From: Neobacillus niacini
GTDB lineage: Bacteria; Bacillota; Bacilli; Bacillales; Cytobacillaceae
Assembly: GCF_019749295.1 (NCBI RefSeq)
Contig: NZ_JACWFG010000008.1
Span: 62,001 to 126,000, forward strand
Direction: 5' to 3'
DNA: 64,000 nucleotides
This document shows positions 28,008 through 37,208 of this stretch, one piece after another. The position numbers were made by a program, and so were the translations under genes. The notes beneath the pieces were generated by a model that was given only the letters and a program-made list of their open reading frames with translations, was not told the DNA's origin and made no database searches. Numbering within the stretch: the stretch's first letter is position 1; each line of letters begins with the position of its first letter.

Positions 28008-29195
28008 GTGGAAAAGAATAATTTGCGGTTTGAAACAGAAGCAATTCACGCCGGCTACAGTTCAAAGGAGCACCAAGATAGCTTAGTCCCTCCCTTGTAT
28101 CAAACTTCCACGTTTACCTTTGATAGTGCTGAACAAGGGGAAAGAAGATTTGCTGGGCAAGAAGAAGGCTATGTTTATTCCAGACTAGCTAATCCTACCG
28201 TTAAAATCCTCGAAGAGAGAATGGCAAAGCTTGAGCAAGGGGAAGCAGCCTTGGCCTTTTCCTCAGGCATGGCAGCCGTATCTGCTGTTTTGGCAGCTTT
28301 AACGAAAACAGGCGACCATATCCTGTGTTCACAAGGTGTATACGGTTGTACATTTGGGTTACTGCAATTTTTAAAAGAAAAATATAACATTGGCCATGAT
28401 TTCTCAGCTATGTCTACAAAAGAAATACTTGAAAACGACCTTAAACCTAATACATCCTGTATCTATATAGAAACCCCAATCAATCCAACCATGAAACTAG
28501 TTGATTTAGAGTTAGTTGCAAGCGCTGCAAAACAACGTGGTATACCTGTTGTGGTGGATAATACATTTTGCTCTCCTTATTTACAGACCCCTATCAGTCA
28601 TGGCTGTGATATTGTTCTTCATAGTGCAACGAAATATATATGCGGCCACGGTGACGTCATTGCGGGAATTGTTATTGGCAGCAGTAATTTTATTAAGGAA
28701 GTATCGAGAACCACCCAAAAAGATATCGGTGGTATTATTTCTCCTTTTGATGCTTGGTTGTTACTAAGGGGATTGAAAACATTGCCCGTTAGGATGGACC
28801 GTCATTGTGAAAATGCTAGTATGCTTTTTGAATTTTTAAGAACTCATCCAAAGGTAGAGACCATCTATTTTCCTGGTAATAGCGATTTTACAGAAGATAA
28901 TTCAATCATGCATAAACAAATGAAAAAACCGGGTGGTTTGATTTCGTTCTCAATCAAGGGAACAAAACAAACTGCTCAACTACTTATGAATCAATTGAAA
29001 TTGATAAAAATAGCGGTGAGCCTAGGTGATGCAGAAACTTTGATACAGCACCCGGCCACCATGACACATGCAGTTGTTCCAGAAGAGGAACGGAGAAAAA
29101 TGGGGATAGAGGACACATTACTGCGTCTTTCGGTAGGACTTGAAGCCTGGGAAGATATTAAAGAAGACATAGAACAGGCACTTGAAAAAATATAA
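28008..29195 (+). CDS. megL: Methionine gamma-lyase (Cys/Met metabolism PLP enzyme)
   Basis: 395 residues of the cystathionine gamma-synthase family. SATKYICGHGD carries the PLP Lys209; YSRLANPT and Tyr112 are phosphate and cofactor contacts. VYGCTF places a Cys at 114, the residue (Cys116 in Pseudomonas MGL) that separates methionine gamma-lyases from cystathionine lyases. It should break methionine into methanethiol, ammonia and 2-oxobutyrate. GTG start with AGGAGGAG. A cre site just upstream suggests carbon-source control. Cystathionine gamma-lyase activity cannot be excluded. Confidence 0.87.
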   Translation: MEKNNLRFETEAIHAGYSSKEHQDSLVPPLYQTSTFTFDSAEQGERRFAGQEEGYVYSRLANPTVKILEERMAKLEQGEAALAFSSGMAAVSAVLAALTKTGDHILCSQGVYGCTFGLLQFLKEKYNIGHDFSAMSTKEILENDLKPNTSCIYIETPINPTMKLVDLELVASAAKQRGIPVVVDNTFCSPYLQTPISHGCDIVLHSATKYICGHGDVIAGIVIGSSNFIKEVSRTTQKDIGGIISPFDAWLLLRGLKTLPVRMDRHCENASMLFEFLRTHPKVETIYFPGNSDFTEDNSIMHKQMKKPGGLISFSIKGTKQTAQLLMNQLKLIKIAVSLGDAETLIQHPATMTHAVVPEEERRKMGIEDTLLRLSVGLEAWEDIKEDIEQALEKI

Positions 29196-29222
29196 AAAAC
29201 TCGCCGCGCGGCGAGTTTTTTT
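29194..29222. terminator. Bidirectional terminator between megL and ytsP
   Basis: AAAAAACTCGCCGC pairs perfectly with GCGGCGAGTTTTTT, immediately after the megL stop and touching the ytsP stop. Confidence 0.93.
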
Positions 29223-29703
29223 ACAAATATTCAACCAGGATAGCAGTAAGTTCCTCCAACTGCTCTTGGTCCAATTCATCAAAGCGATTTTTTTCAGGTG
29301 AGTCAATATCTAAGACGCCTAGTAATTCTCCGTCTTTAATAAGGGGAATAACGATTTCAGAATTCGAAGCAGCATCACAGGCGATGTGTCCTGGAAATTG
29401 ATGAACGTCTTCCACCCGAAGGGTTTCCTTGTTTTGTGCAGATGTTCCGCATACACCCTTGCCTAGCGGGATGCGAACGCAGGCTGGAAGTCCTTGAAAG
29501 GGTCCCAATACAAGTTCGTTGTTGTCATCTAATAAATAGAAGCCAACCCAATTTATCCGGTCAAGAAACTGATTTAATAAAGCAGAAGTATTACTAAGAT
29601 TTGCAATTTGATTTTTCTCGCCATGGAGAAGGGCCTGCAATTGTTTTTTTACCAATTGATAATTTTCTTGGCGGCTCCCTTTGTACATTTCGACATTAAA
29701 CAT
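29221..29703 (-). CDS. ytsP: Free methionine-R-sulfoxide reductase (GAF domain, YtsP)
   Basis: 160 residues forming one GAF domain. The three redox cysteines of the fRMsr family are present: Cys75 (LPACVRIP), Cys85 (GKGVCGTSA) and Cys109 (HIACDAAS). It reduces free, not protein-bound, methionine R-sulfoxide, drawing electrons from thioredoxin. It stands tail to tail with methionine gamma-lyase and divergent from refZ. Confidence 0.93.
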   Translation of the reverse strand: MFNVEMYKGSRQENYQLVKKQLQALLHGEKNQIANLSNTSALLNQFLDRINWVGFYLLDDNNELVLGPFQGLPACVRIPLGKGVCGTSAQNKETLRVEDVHQFPGHIACDAASNSEIVIPLIKDGELLGVLDIDSPEKNRFDELDQEQLEELTAILVEYL

Positions 29704-29857
29704 GTTTTTTCACCCATCTCTTTTTAAATTACTTATATATTTTATCAAACTCACAAGAAAAAGAGCATACTTTGTCGATATTTTTATAAAGGATTCAACC
29801 CTTATGAAAAGAATAGTTATAGTAAGGATAAAAGTAATAGTACGCAGGAGGTGTAAA

Positions 29858-30487
29858 ATGAAAAAGGATTCTAAGGAAGAAATAGTGAAAGCGGCCATAT
29901 CACTTTTTAATTCAAATGGATATGCTGGAACATCAATACGTGACATTGCCAAAGAAGCGAATGTTAATTCGGCAACCATTGCCTATCATTTTGAGAATAA
30001 ACTTGGCTTATTAGAATATTGCTTTACTTACTTTTTTGAGCAATACCTTAGCATAATTGAAGAAAAGTTCTCCTCTATGGATACAGGCGTAAAGGATTGT
30101 CTAAAAAGAATAACAGCTGACTTGCTGCATTATCAATGTGAAAATATTGAACTTACCAGTTTTGTCTACCGAGAAATGTCAATGGATTCTCAAGTAGTAA
30201 GAGAAATTATGTCCACTTACGCCCTTAAGGAGAAATACTATTTTCAAAAGATCTTTGAAAAAGGGTTTGAAAGAAAAGAATTCCGTCCACATTCTATCGC
30301 CTACCTGATCATTCAATACAAGGGCTTACTTATGATGCCGTTTATTAATGCTCATTATTTACGTGAGGTACTTTATATTTTTCCAAATGAAAGATTCTTC
30401 GAACAAAAGTACTTAAAGGAAATAAACCTTTGGATTGAAAATACATTAGCAGCAAAAATTATTGAAAAGAAAGAGGCAATCATGTAA
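29858..30487 (+). CDS. refZ: TetR-family regulator RefZ (YttP)
   Basis: 209 residues. The N-terminal TetR helix-turn-helix reads GTSIRDIAKEANVNSATIAYHFENK. The ligand domain carries FVYREMSMDS, REIMSTYALKEKYYF and LLMMPFINAHY, which match B. subtilis RefZ. RefZ is made early in sporulation, binds motifs near oriC and affects FtsZ ring placement and chromosome capture. ATG 29858 follows AGGAGGTG; the frame continues upstream without a start signal. ezrA, another FtsZ regulator, is next. Confidence 0.9.
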   Translation: MKKDSKEEIVKAAISLFNSNGYAGTSIRDIAKEANVNSATIAYHFENKLGLLEYCFTYFFEQYLSIIEEKFSSMDTGVKDCLKRITADLLHYQCENIELTSFVYREMSMDSQVVREIMSTYALKEKYYFQKIFEKGFERKEFRPHSIAYLIIQYKGLLMMPFINAHYLREVLYIFPNERFFEQKYLKEINLWIENTLAAKIIEKKEAIM

Positions 30488-30512
30488 TCGGAAGGATCGA
30501 AATTTATATATT

Positions 30513-30557
30513 AAGCACTAGCTTGGAAACCAAAGTTCCTTCAAGCAAGTGCTTTTT
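30513..30557 (+). terminator. Terminator after refZ
   Basis: AAGCACTAGCTTG and CAAGCAAGTGCTT form a 13-bp stem with one mismatch; T-run follows. Confidence 0.85.
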
Positions 30558-30771
30558 TATTTGGAAATTATTGATAAATCTTACTATACCAAAGGTTTTT
30601 GTCATAAAATAGTAATATAAAATTTCTTTTTCAAAAAAAATGAAAATAATAGTCAAAAAATGTCGTTTACATGGTATCATAGAGGCATTGAATTTATCCA
30701 TTTATAAATTTTTTATAGATTAGTATTTAGCTTTAAAGATTAATGAAGTGTTTGAAACAGGAGGCTTGAAT

Positions 30772-32457
30772 GTGAAATATTTTATTGGATTTATCATCCT
30801 GCTACTAGCCTTATTTGTATTGGGGTATTTTATAAAGAAAAAGTATTTTAAAGAGATGGATAGGTTAGAAGCCTGGAAAATTGATTTATTTAATCGGCCA
30901 ATTTTGGACGAAATGTCGAAGGTAAAACAATTGAATATGACCGGACAAACCGAAGAATTATTTGAGGGCTGGCGTAATCAATGGGATGATATCATTACCG
31001 TTAAATTACCACAATTGGAAGAATTGCTATTTGATGCCGAAGAATACATTGACCGCTATCGCTTTAATAAAGCGAAAGGTATTCAACAGGATATTAATGA
31101 TAAATTACAGGCAACTGAAAATGAGATTAATAAAATTGTCGAGCAACTGCATGAGCTTGTTGGAAGCGAAGAGAAGAACAGAACGGAAATTGAGCAGTTA
31201 AAGGAATTATATCGAGAAACGAAAAAAACGCTGCTGGCTCATCGTCATAGTTTTGGAAAATCTGAAAAACACTTAGAAGCCCAATTGGATGATGTTACGA
31301 AAAAGTTTCATGAATTTGATGAAAAAACTGAAAATGGTAATTATCTTGAAGCACGGGAACTTGTCCTTTTAATTCATGAACAACTGGAAAAAGTAAAATA
31401 TAATATGGATTTAATTCCTCAGCTATTAATAGAGTGTCAATCACTTATTCCGGCACAGTTATCCGATATTATCGACGGATATCGTGAAATGACTGAAAAA
31501 GGATATTTCTTAGGGCATATACAGTTGGAAGATGAAATCGAAAGTTTACGAGCAAAATTAGTTGAGTATTTAGCTCTTATTGAAGAGACAAAAATTGAAA
31601 GTGCACTAGAGGGAATTGGCGAAGTAAAAGAACGTATTGACATCCTTTTTGACTTGTTGGAGAAAGAAGTGAATGCTAAGCATTTTATCCTTCAAAATGA
31701 AAAAGGGATGACAGGGCTTTTAACTTCTGTACTGGAAGAACATGACCATCTATCAACTGAAGTAAAGCATGTTCAAGAAAGCTATCATCTTACAGAAATT
31801 GACTTTGAGATACAAAGACACCTAGAAAAACAATTGGCCTCAGTTATGAAGCACTATGAAATCTTGATGGAAAAGATCAATATTAACGAAACAGCATTAA
31901 CAGTGCTCTGTGAAGAATTGAAAGAAATAAAAATTCAAATTGAAATGATTCAGGAAGAGCAGGAGAATTTTGGGATTAAGCTCCAAGCACTGCGTAAGGA
32001 TGAGTTCGAAGCACGAGAGACACTAAGGGATCTGACCAAAAAAGTCGGTGAAACGATTCGTTTAGTATCCAAAAGTAATGTTCCTGGGTTACCGGAAGAA
32101 TATAAATATTTATTCGAAGACACAAATGATAGCCTTCAAAACGTCAAACTGCAGCTTCAAGAAAAGCCGCTTAATGTTTCAGCACTGAATCAATATTTGG
32201 AAATTGCAGTCTTAACGGTTGAAAAATTATCAAATACTACAGTTGAACTGATTGAGAATGTCCAACTTGCTGAAAAGGCAATTCAATATGGAAACAGATA
32301 TCGCAGTCAATATCCTTCGGTTGCTAAGGGGCTAAATGATGCAGAGCATGCATTTAGACAATTTGAGTACCAGGAAGCATTGGAGCAGGCAGCTGCTTCT
32401 CTTGAGTCCATTGATCCGGGTGCTTTGAAAAAAATTAAAGCCGCAGTTGGAAAGTAG
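30772..32457 (+). CDS. ezrA: Septation ring formation regulator EzrA
   Basis: 561 residues (B. subtilis 562). A single N-terminal transmembrane helix (FIGFIILLLALFVLGYFI) is followed by a cytoplasmic rod of long alpha-helices, the spectrin-like arc. EzrA binds FtsZ, prevents extra rings and links FtsZ to PBP1. GTG 30772 follows AGGAGG; earlier in-frame codons contain that ribosome site. Flanked by terminators on both sides. Confidence 0.95.
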   Translation: MKYFIGFIILLLALFVLGYFIKKKYFKEMDRLEAWKIDLFNRPILDEMSKVKQLNMTGQTEELFEGWRNQWDDIITVKLPQLEELLFDAEEYIDRYRFNKAKGIQQDINDKLQATENEINKIVEQLHELVGSEEKNRTEIEQLKELYRETKKTLLAHRHSFGKSEKHLEAQLDDVTKKFHEFDEKTENGNYLEARELVLLIHEQLEKVKYNMDLIPQLLIECQSLIPAQLSDIIDGYREMTEKGYFLGHIQLEDEIESLRAKLVEYLALIEETKIESALEGIGEVKERIDILFDLLEKEVNAKHFILQNEKGMTGLLTSVLEEHDHLSTEVKHVQESYHLTEIDFEIQRHLEKQLASVMKHYEILMEKININETALTVLCEELKEIKIQIEMIQEEQENFGIKLQALRKDEFEARETLRDLTKKVGETIRLVSKSNVPGLPEEYKYLFEDTNDSLQNVKLQLQEKPLNVSALNQYLEIAVLTVEKLSNTTVELIENVQLAEKAIQYGNRYRSQYPSVAKGLNDAEHAFRQFEYQEALEQAAASLESIDPGALKKIKAAVGK

Positions 32458-32469
32458 TGGAAAGAGCTT

Positions 32470-32503
32470 GAACCGATTCATCTAAATGGTGAATCGGTTT
32501 TTA
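32470..32503 (+). terminator. Terminator after ezrA
   Basis: AACCGATTCA / TGAATCGGTT perfect ten-bp stem, nine-base loop, then TTTA. Confidence 0.88.
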
Positions 32504-32582
32504 TTTGTCTAGTCACAAACCTTTTTCAATTGATAAAGATTGTGGTAAGATTTAGTCTCGTGCAAAGGTAGGTGTAATAGAA

Positions 32583-33725
32583 ATGATTTATTTTGATAAT
32601 AGTGCTACCACCAGACCATATAAAGAGGTTTTAGACTCTTTTGTAAAGGTCTCCAGTGAGTTTTTTGGCAATCCATCTTCACTGCATGGTTTAGGTGTTC
32701 AAGCTGAGAAACTTCTTACACAAGCGAGATCGCAAGTGGCAAGCCTTCTAGGTGTAAAACAAAATGAAATTTACTTTACCTCTGGTGGTACAGAGAGTAA
32801 TAATTTGGCAATTAAAGGGACAGCAATGTTACCTAAAAATATGGGCAAACACTTGATTCTATCTAGTGTTGAGCACCCCTCTGTCCGTGGCACTATGGAG
32901 CAGCTGAAAAAACTGGGATTTGATATAACCTATTTACCTTCTGACCAAAATGGAAGAGTGAATGTAGAGGATGTACAAGCTTCTATTCGAAAGGATACAA
33001 TACTGGTTTCAATCATGCATGTAAATAATGAGGTCGGCACGATCCAGCCAATAGCAGAAATTGGTAAACTTTTGGAGCAATACCCGACCATTCTTTTTCA
33101 TGTTGATGCTGTACAAGCTGTCGGAAAGTTTCCATTAAATTTAAATGAAAATGGTGTGGATTTATGTTCATTTTCTGCACATAAGTTTCATGGGTTAAAG
33201 GGGACTGGTGCGCTCTTTATAAGAGAAGGGGTTAGATTAGACCCGCTTCTTTCAGGCGGAAACCAAGAATGGAAAATTAGAAGTGGTACGGAAAATGTAG
33301 CAGGTGCTGTCGCAATGGCAAAGGCACTAAGGATGACAATCGAGAAAAGTGGATTAGGATTAGAAAATATGACAAAGGTTAAGTCCCTTTTGAGAGAAGG
33401 TTTAAGCAGGATAGAGGGGGTTACAATCAATACTCCGCTGGAAAACTCGGCACCCCATATTCTTAACTTTTCAATCAGTGGTGTTAAAGCTGAAGTTTTA
33501 ATCCATACGCTGGAACAAAAAGGGATCTATTTATCGACAACAAGTGCCTGTTCTTCTAAGAAACAATTACCTAGTCAGACGCTATTAGCGATGGGGGTTC
33601 CAGACGACTTGGCGGACAGTGCGTTTAGAATAAGCTTATCGTATGATAATAATGAAGAAGAGGCAAAAAAAGTAATTGTGGCAATTGAAGAAGCTGCCAA
33701 ACAACTAAGGAAGGTTATGAAATAA
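32583..33725 (+). CDS. nifZ: Cysteine desulfurase (NifZ-type, partner of ThiI)
   Basis: 380 residues of the NifS/IscS class V aminotransferase family. HVDAVQAVGKFP binds PLP, SAHKFHGLKGTG has the PLP Lys, and TTSACSSKK carries the persulfide Cys. It passes sulfur to ThiI, whose gene starts one base after this stop, for 4-thiouridine in tRNA. ATG with a modest AGGTG site. Confidence 0.94.
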   Translation: MIYFDNSATTRPYKEVLDSFVKVSSEFFGNPSSLHGLGVQAEKLLTQARSQVASLLGVKQNEIYFTSGGTESNNLAIKGTAMLPKNMGKHLILSSVEHPSVRGTMEQLKKLGFDITYLPSDQNGRVNVEDVQASIRKDTILVSIMHVNNEVGTIQPIAEIGKLLEQYPTILFHVDAVQAVGKFPLNLNENGVDLCSFSAHKFHGLKGTGALFIREGVRLDPLLSGGNQEWKIRSGTENVAGAVAMAKALRMTIEKSGLGLENMTKVKSLLREGLSRIEGVTINTPLENSAPHILNFSISGVKAEVLIHTLEQKGIYLSTTSACSSKKQLPSQTLLAMGVPDDLADSAFRISLSYDNNEEEAKKVIVAIEEAAKQLRKVMK

Positions 33726-33726
33726 T

Positions 33727-34935
33727 ATGAATTATGATCGAATACTGATTCGCTATGGAGAAATCTCTACCAAAGGCAGAAATCGGAAGAAATTTGTAGA
33801 TAAGTTAAGAAAGAGTGTTCGGATTGCATTGGCTCCCTTTCCGAAGATAAAAATACGAGCTGAGCGTGACAGGATGTATGTTCTGTTAAATGGGGAAAAC
33901 GTTCAAGATGTCCTCAACTCATTGAAAAATATATTTGGTATCCAATCCCTTAGCCCAGCTATTAGAGTGGAAAGAGACCTTGAACAGATGAAAGAGGCTG
34001 CACTTTCCTTGGTGAGAAGTCTGTATAAAGAGGGACAAACCTTTAAAATCTCTCCAAAACGATCTGATAAAACATTTGAATTGGATACTTCTGGTATCAA
34101 TCATACCTTTGGCGGGCATATTCTTGAAAATATCCCAGGAATAAAGGTAGATGTAAAAAATCCAGATATTAACTTAAAAATTGAAGTGCTTACCGATTCC
34201 ATCTACATGTCTTGTGAGAACATTTTAGGAGCCGGAGGGCTGCCGGTGGGTTCTAGTGGAAAGGCAATGCTGATGTTATCGGGAGGAATTGATAGTCCGG
34301 TTGCAGGCTATTTGACAATGAAACGCGGTGTAGAAATCGAGGCTGTGCATTTTTTCAGCCCGCCGTACACCAGTGAAAGATCTAAAGAAAAAGTGATTGA
34401 CTTAGCAAAGAAACTGGCTGAAATATTTGGTTCAATGAAACTTCATATTGTTCCATTTACTGCTATTCAGCAAACCATAAAAGAACAAATACCTGAAAAC
34501 TATTCGATGACAACCACCAGAAGATTTATGCTTCGTATTACCGATGAAATTAGAAAAAAACAGGAAGCTCTTGCAATCATTACCGGTGATAACTTAGGAC
34601 AGGTTGCCAGTCAAACATTAGAAAGTATGTATGCCATCAATGAGGTCACAAACACGCCAATACTAAGACCTCTGCTGACAATGGATAAAAATGATATTAT
34701 AAAAATCGCCAAAGATATCGATACCTACGATATCTCAATAAGACCATTTGAGGATTGCTGTACCATTTTCGTACCATCCTCACCAAAAACAAAACCAAAA
34801 AGAGAAAAAGTACAGCACTACGAAAGCTTCCATGACTTCGACACCATCATACAAGAAGCAGTAGAAAAAACAGAAACCCTAACAATCAAACCAGACACAA
34901 AACAAATAACCGAAGAATTCGAAGATTTATTTTAA
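33727..34935 (+). CDS. thiI: tRNA 4-thiouridine synthetase ThiI
   Basis: 402 residues. An N-terminal ferredoxin-like region and THUMP domain (about 60-165) bind tRNA; the PP-loop SGGIDSPVAG at 185-194 adenylates U8. DCCTIFVPSSPKTKPK near the end holds a Cys pair. There is no rhodanese domain, as in other Bacillus ThiI, so sulfur transfer relies on NifZ upstream. The last 100 bases are A-rich and end in TTTTAA. Translationally linked to nifZ. Confidence 0.95.
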   Translation: MNYDRILIRYGEISTKGRNRKKFVDKLRKSVRIALAPFPKIKIRAERDRMYVLLNGENVQDVLNSLKNIFGIQSLSPAIRVERDLEQMKEAALSLVRSLYKEGQTFKISPKRSDKTFELDTSGINHTFGGHILENIPGIKVDVKNPDINLKIEVLTDSIYMSCENILGAGGLPVGSSGKAMLMLSGGIDSPVAGYLTMKRGVEIEAVHFFSPPYTSERSKEKVIDLAKKLAEIFGSMKLHIVPFTAIQQTIKEQIPENYSMTTTRRFMLRITDEIRKKQEALAIITGDNLGQVASQTLESMYAINEVTNTPILRPLLTMDKNDIIKIAKDIDTYDISIRPFEDCCTIFVPSSPKTKPKREKVQHYESFHDFDTIIQEAVEKTETLTIKPDTKQITEEFEDLF

Positions 34936-34969
34936 CTATCTGTGATACGGTTTAAAAAGTAGTTGGCAC

Positions 34970-35104
34970 AATGTTGATTGGAACGGAAGGCACGAGACTC
35001 CTGCGGGAGAAGCGAGACAGGCGAGACCCCACAGACACGCAGTGTCGAGGAGGCTCGGCGGTCGCCCGCGGAAAGCGAAGTGCCTGGAGTTCCAATCAAC
35101 ATTA
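34970..35104. repeat. Dispersed palindromic intergenic repeat, copy 2
   Basis: A 135-bp element with perfect 15-bp terminal inverted repeats (AATGTTGATTGGAAC / GTTCCAATCAACATT). The internal sequence is homologous to copy 1: CGAGACTCCTGC, GCGAGACAGG, GAGACCCC, CGAGGAGGCT, GCGGAAAGCGAAG, TGCCTGGAG. The terminal bases differ from copy 1 but stay complementary to each other, a sign that base pairing is kept. It lies between thiI and the SASP gene. Confidence 0.88.
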
Positions 35105-35164
35105 CTTTTGAACAGGGCTTGTTAATATGTGAAATATTTGTGAACAATTACCAATTCAAAAAAA

Positions 35165-35194
35165 GAATACTGCCATGTGATTCTACACATTCTA
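35165..35194 (+). promoter_or_regulatory. Sigma G promoter of the SASP gene
   Basis: GAATA at 35165-35169 and CATTCTA at 35188-35194 (consensus CATnnTA), 18-bp spacing, the forespore pattern expected for a SASP gene. Confidence 0.75.
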
Positions 35195-35217
35195 TACTCA
35201 CAAGGAGGTGATATCAC

Positions 35218-35424
35218 ATGGCTAGTAACAACAACTCAAATCAATTACTTGTACCTGGTGTAGAACAAGCTCTTCAACAAATGAAATATGAAATTGCTTC
35301 TGAATTTGGCGTAAATCTTGGTGCAGACACTACTTCACGTGCTAACGGTTCTGTTGGTGGTGAAATCACTAAGCGTTTAGTTGCAATGGCTGAGTCTCAA
35401 TTAGGCGGCGGATTTTCACGATAA
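35218..35424 (+). CDS. sspA: Small acid-soluble spore protein, alpha/beta type
   Basis: 68 residues, almost entirely the SASP family. [11 protein letters not shown] contains the GPR protease cleavage site, and [13 protein letters not shown] is the second DNA-binding helix. These proteins coat spore DNA and protect it from UV and heat, then are degraded on germination. The ribosome site AAGGAGGTGATATCAC is near perfect, fitting very high expression. The position next to thiI matches sspA of B. subtilis; the exact paralogue letter is uncertain. Confidence 0.93.
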   Translation: MASNNNSNQLLVPGVEQALQQMKYEIASEFGVNLGADTTSRANGSVGGEITKRLVAMAESQLGGGFSR

Positions 35425-35445
35425 TAAATGAATAAGATGGCTACA

Positions 35446-35475
35446 GAGAGTGGGATTTTTCCCACTCTCTTTCTT
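35446..35475 (+). terminator. Terminator after the SASP gene
   Basis: GAGAGTGGGA / TCCCACTCTC perfect ten-bp stem with a TTTT loop, then TTTCTTT. Confidence 0.93.
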
Positions 35476-35579
35476 TATGTACAAAAGAACTATTTCTAGT
35501 ATAATAATTTTAAATTTTTAAATAATTTTGTATAATAAGATTTGTGATAGTGTTTTTATTTTGAGTGAGGGGGAGAAAC

Positions 35580-37163
35580 ATGAACCGCGAAGAATTAATT
35601 GCACCAGAAAAGTATAATCTTGTATCTGAAGTTGAACGTTTTGCAAAGGATCCGCAAAGATTAGCATTAAAATGGGAAAATGAATCAGGGGAAACGAAAC
35701 AGGTTACATATGAAGAATTACTAAAAAAAGTGAACCGAGCGGGAAATGTTTTAACACAAAATGGCCTGAAAAAAGGGGATGTTGTTCTAGTAATAATCCC
35801 AAGACTCATTGAAGCCTATGTTGTTTACTTGGCTGCTTTAAAGGCTGGCCTAGTTGTTATTCCGAGCTCAGAAATGCTGCGTGAAAAGGACCTTCAGTAT
35901 CGCATTACACATGGTGATGTAAAAGGTGTCATTAGTTATTATCCGTATGTTGATCAATTCGAAAATATTTCTAGTGAAGAACCGCTTTTGAAGGTTTCAG
36001 TAGGAGAAAAGCAAGATGGCTGGATTTACTTGGAAGAGGAAATGAAAGCGGCATCAGAGGACTTTGAACTGGCTGATACACTACGTGATGATATGGCGTT
36101 TTTATCCTATACCTCAGGAACAACCGGTAATCCAAAAGGGGTTGTCCATACTCATGGATGGGCATTTGCACACTTAAAGACAGCCGCACCTAAATGGCTT
36201 TGTATTGAAGATGGTGATACGGTTTGGGCAACTGCTGCACCTGGATGGCAAAAGTGGATTTGGAGTCCGTTTTTATCGGTACTTGGATCTGGCGGTACCG
36301 GGCTCGTATATAACGGAAAGTTTGAGCCGCAAAAGTATTTAAGTCTTTTAGAAAAATATTCTGTAAATGTGCTCTGCTGTACACCTACCGAATATCGTTT
36401 AATGGCGAAGGTAGAAAATCTCAATGAATACAAGCTGCCTAGTCTTCATAGTGCGGTTTCTGCCGGTGAACCACTTAATCGTGAAGTTATTGAAACGTTT
36501 GGGAGACACTTTAATGTTGATGTCCGTGACGGTTATGGACAAACAGAAAATACCTTATTGGTTGGTGTAACAAAAGGAATGGAGTTAAAATCCGGGTCTA
36601 TGGGAAAACCAACACCAGGAAATCGGGTAGAAATCATTAATGAAGAAGGCGAAGTCTGCCAAGTGGGTGAAGTTGGGGATATCGCTGTACACGTCGAAAC
36701 ACCAGCATTATTTAAAAATTATTATAAAGACCCAGAGAGAACAGCAATGCAATTCCGCGGTGAGTACTATATTACTGGGGATAAGGCAAAGAGAGATGAG
36801 GATGGTTACTTTTGGTTTGAGGGACGCGGAGACGATATCATTATTAGCTCCGGCTACACCATTGGACCATTTGAAGTAGAGGATGCCCTTGTAAAACATC
36901 CATTCGTCAAAGAATGTGCCGTTGTCGCAAGCCCTGATGAAATTCGCGGCTTTATTGTAAAAGCATTTGTGGTATTAAAAGAAGATGTTGACGCAAATGA
37001 TCCAGGATTAACAAAAAATCTCCAAGAACATGTCAAAACACTTACAGCACCATATAAATACCCAAGGAAAATCGAGTACTTGTCTGAACTGCCGAAAACA
37101 ACTTCAGGGAAAATCCGCCGGATTGAACTTCGTCAGCAAGAAATGCAATCCATTAAACAATAA
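35580..37163 (+). CDS. ytcI: Acyl-CoA synthetase (AMP-forming, YtcI-like)
   Basis: 527 residues of the ANL superfamily, medium-chain acyl-CoA synthetase (MACS) branch. YTSGTTGNPKG is the A3 P-loop, DGYGQTEN A5, YITGDKAKRDEDGYFWFEGRGDD A7-A8, and PKTTSGKIRR the catalytic Lys A10. It is related to acsA in this window but lacks the acetate-specific WWMTETG. Substrate probably a medium or branched acyl group; not determined. ATG 35580 follows GAGGGGGA. B. subtilis ytcI also follows sspA. Confidence 0.9.
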   Translation: MNREELIAPEKYNLVSEVERFAKDPQRLALKWENESGETKQVTYEELLKKVNRAGNVLTQNGLKKGDVVLVIIPRLIEAYVVYLAALKAGLVVIPSSEMLREKDLQYRITHGDVKGVISYYPYVDQFENISSEEPLLKVSVGEKQDGWIYLEEEMKAASEDFELADTLRDDMAFLSYTSGTTGNPKGVVHTHGWAFAHLKTAAPKWLCIEDGDTVWATAAPGWQKWIWSPFLSVLGSGGTGLVYNGKFEPQKYLSLLEKYSVNVLCCTPTEYRLMAKVENLNEYKLPSLHSAVSAGEPLNREVIETFGRHFNVDVRDGYGQTENTLLVGVTKGMELKSGSMGKPTPGNRVEIINEEGEVCQVGEVGDIAVHVETPALFKNYYKDPERTAMQFRGEYYITGDKAKRDEDGYFWFEGRGDDIIISSGYTIGPFEVEDALVKHPFVKECAVVASPDEIRGFIVKAFVVLKEDVDANDPGLTKNLQEHVKTLTAPYKYPRKIEYLSELPKTTSGKIRRIELRQQEMQSIKQ

Positions 37164-37171
37164 AAAGAAAG

Positions 37172-37208
37172 AGGGCTGTCGGTATATCCAATCGACAGCC
37201 CCTTTGCT
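37172..37208. terminator. Bidirectional terminator between ytcI and nadK2
   Basis: GGGCTGTCG / CGACAGCCC perfect nine-bp stem. On the minus strand it is followed by TCTTTCTTTTTA, on the plus strand by CTTTGCTTT. Confidence 0.8.

Noticed and set aside
29681..29857. N-terminal extension of refZ by 59 codons
   Set aside because: The frame is open but lacks a ribosome site and overlaps the divergent ytsP start; AGGAGGTG precedes the ATG at 29858.
34978..35211. Open frame of about 77 codons through repeat copy 2 toward the SASP promoter
   Set aside because: Same repeat artefact; its end overlaps the sigma G promoter of the SASP gene.
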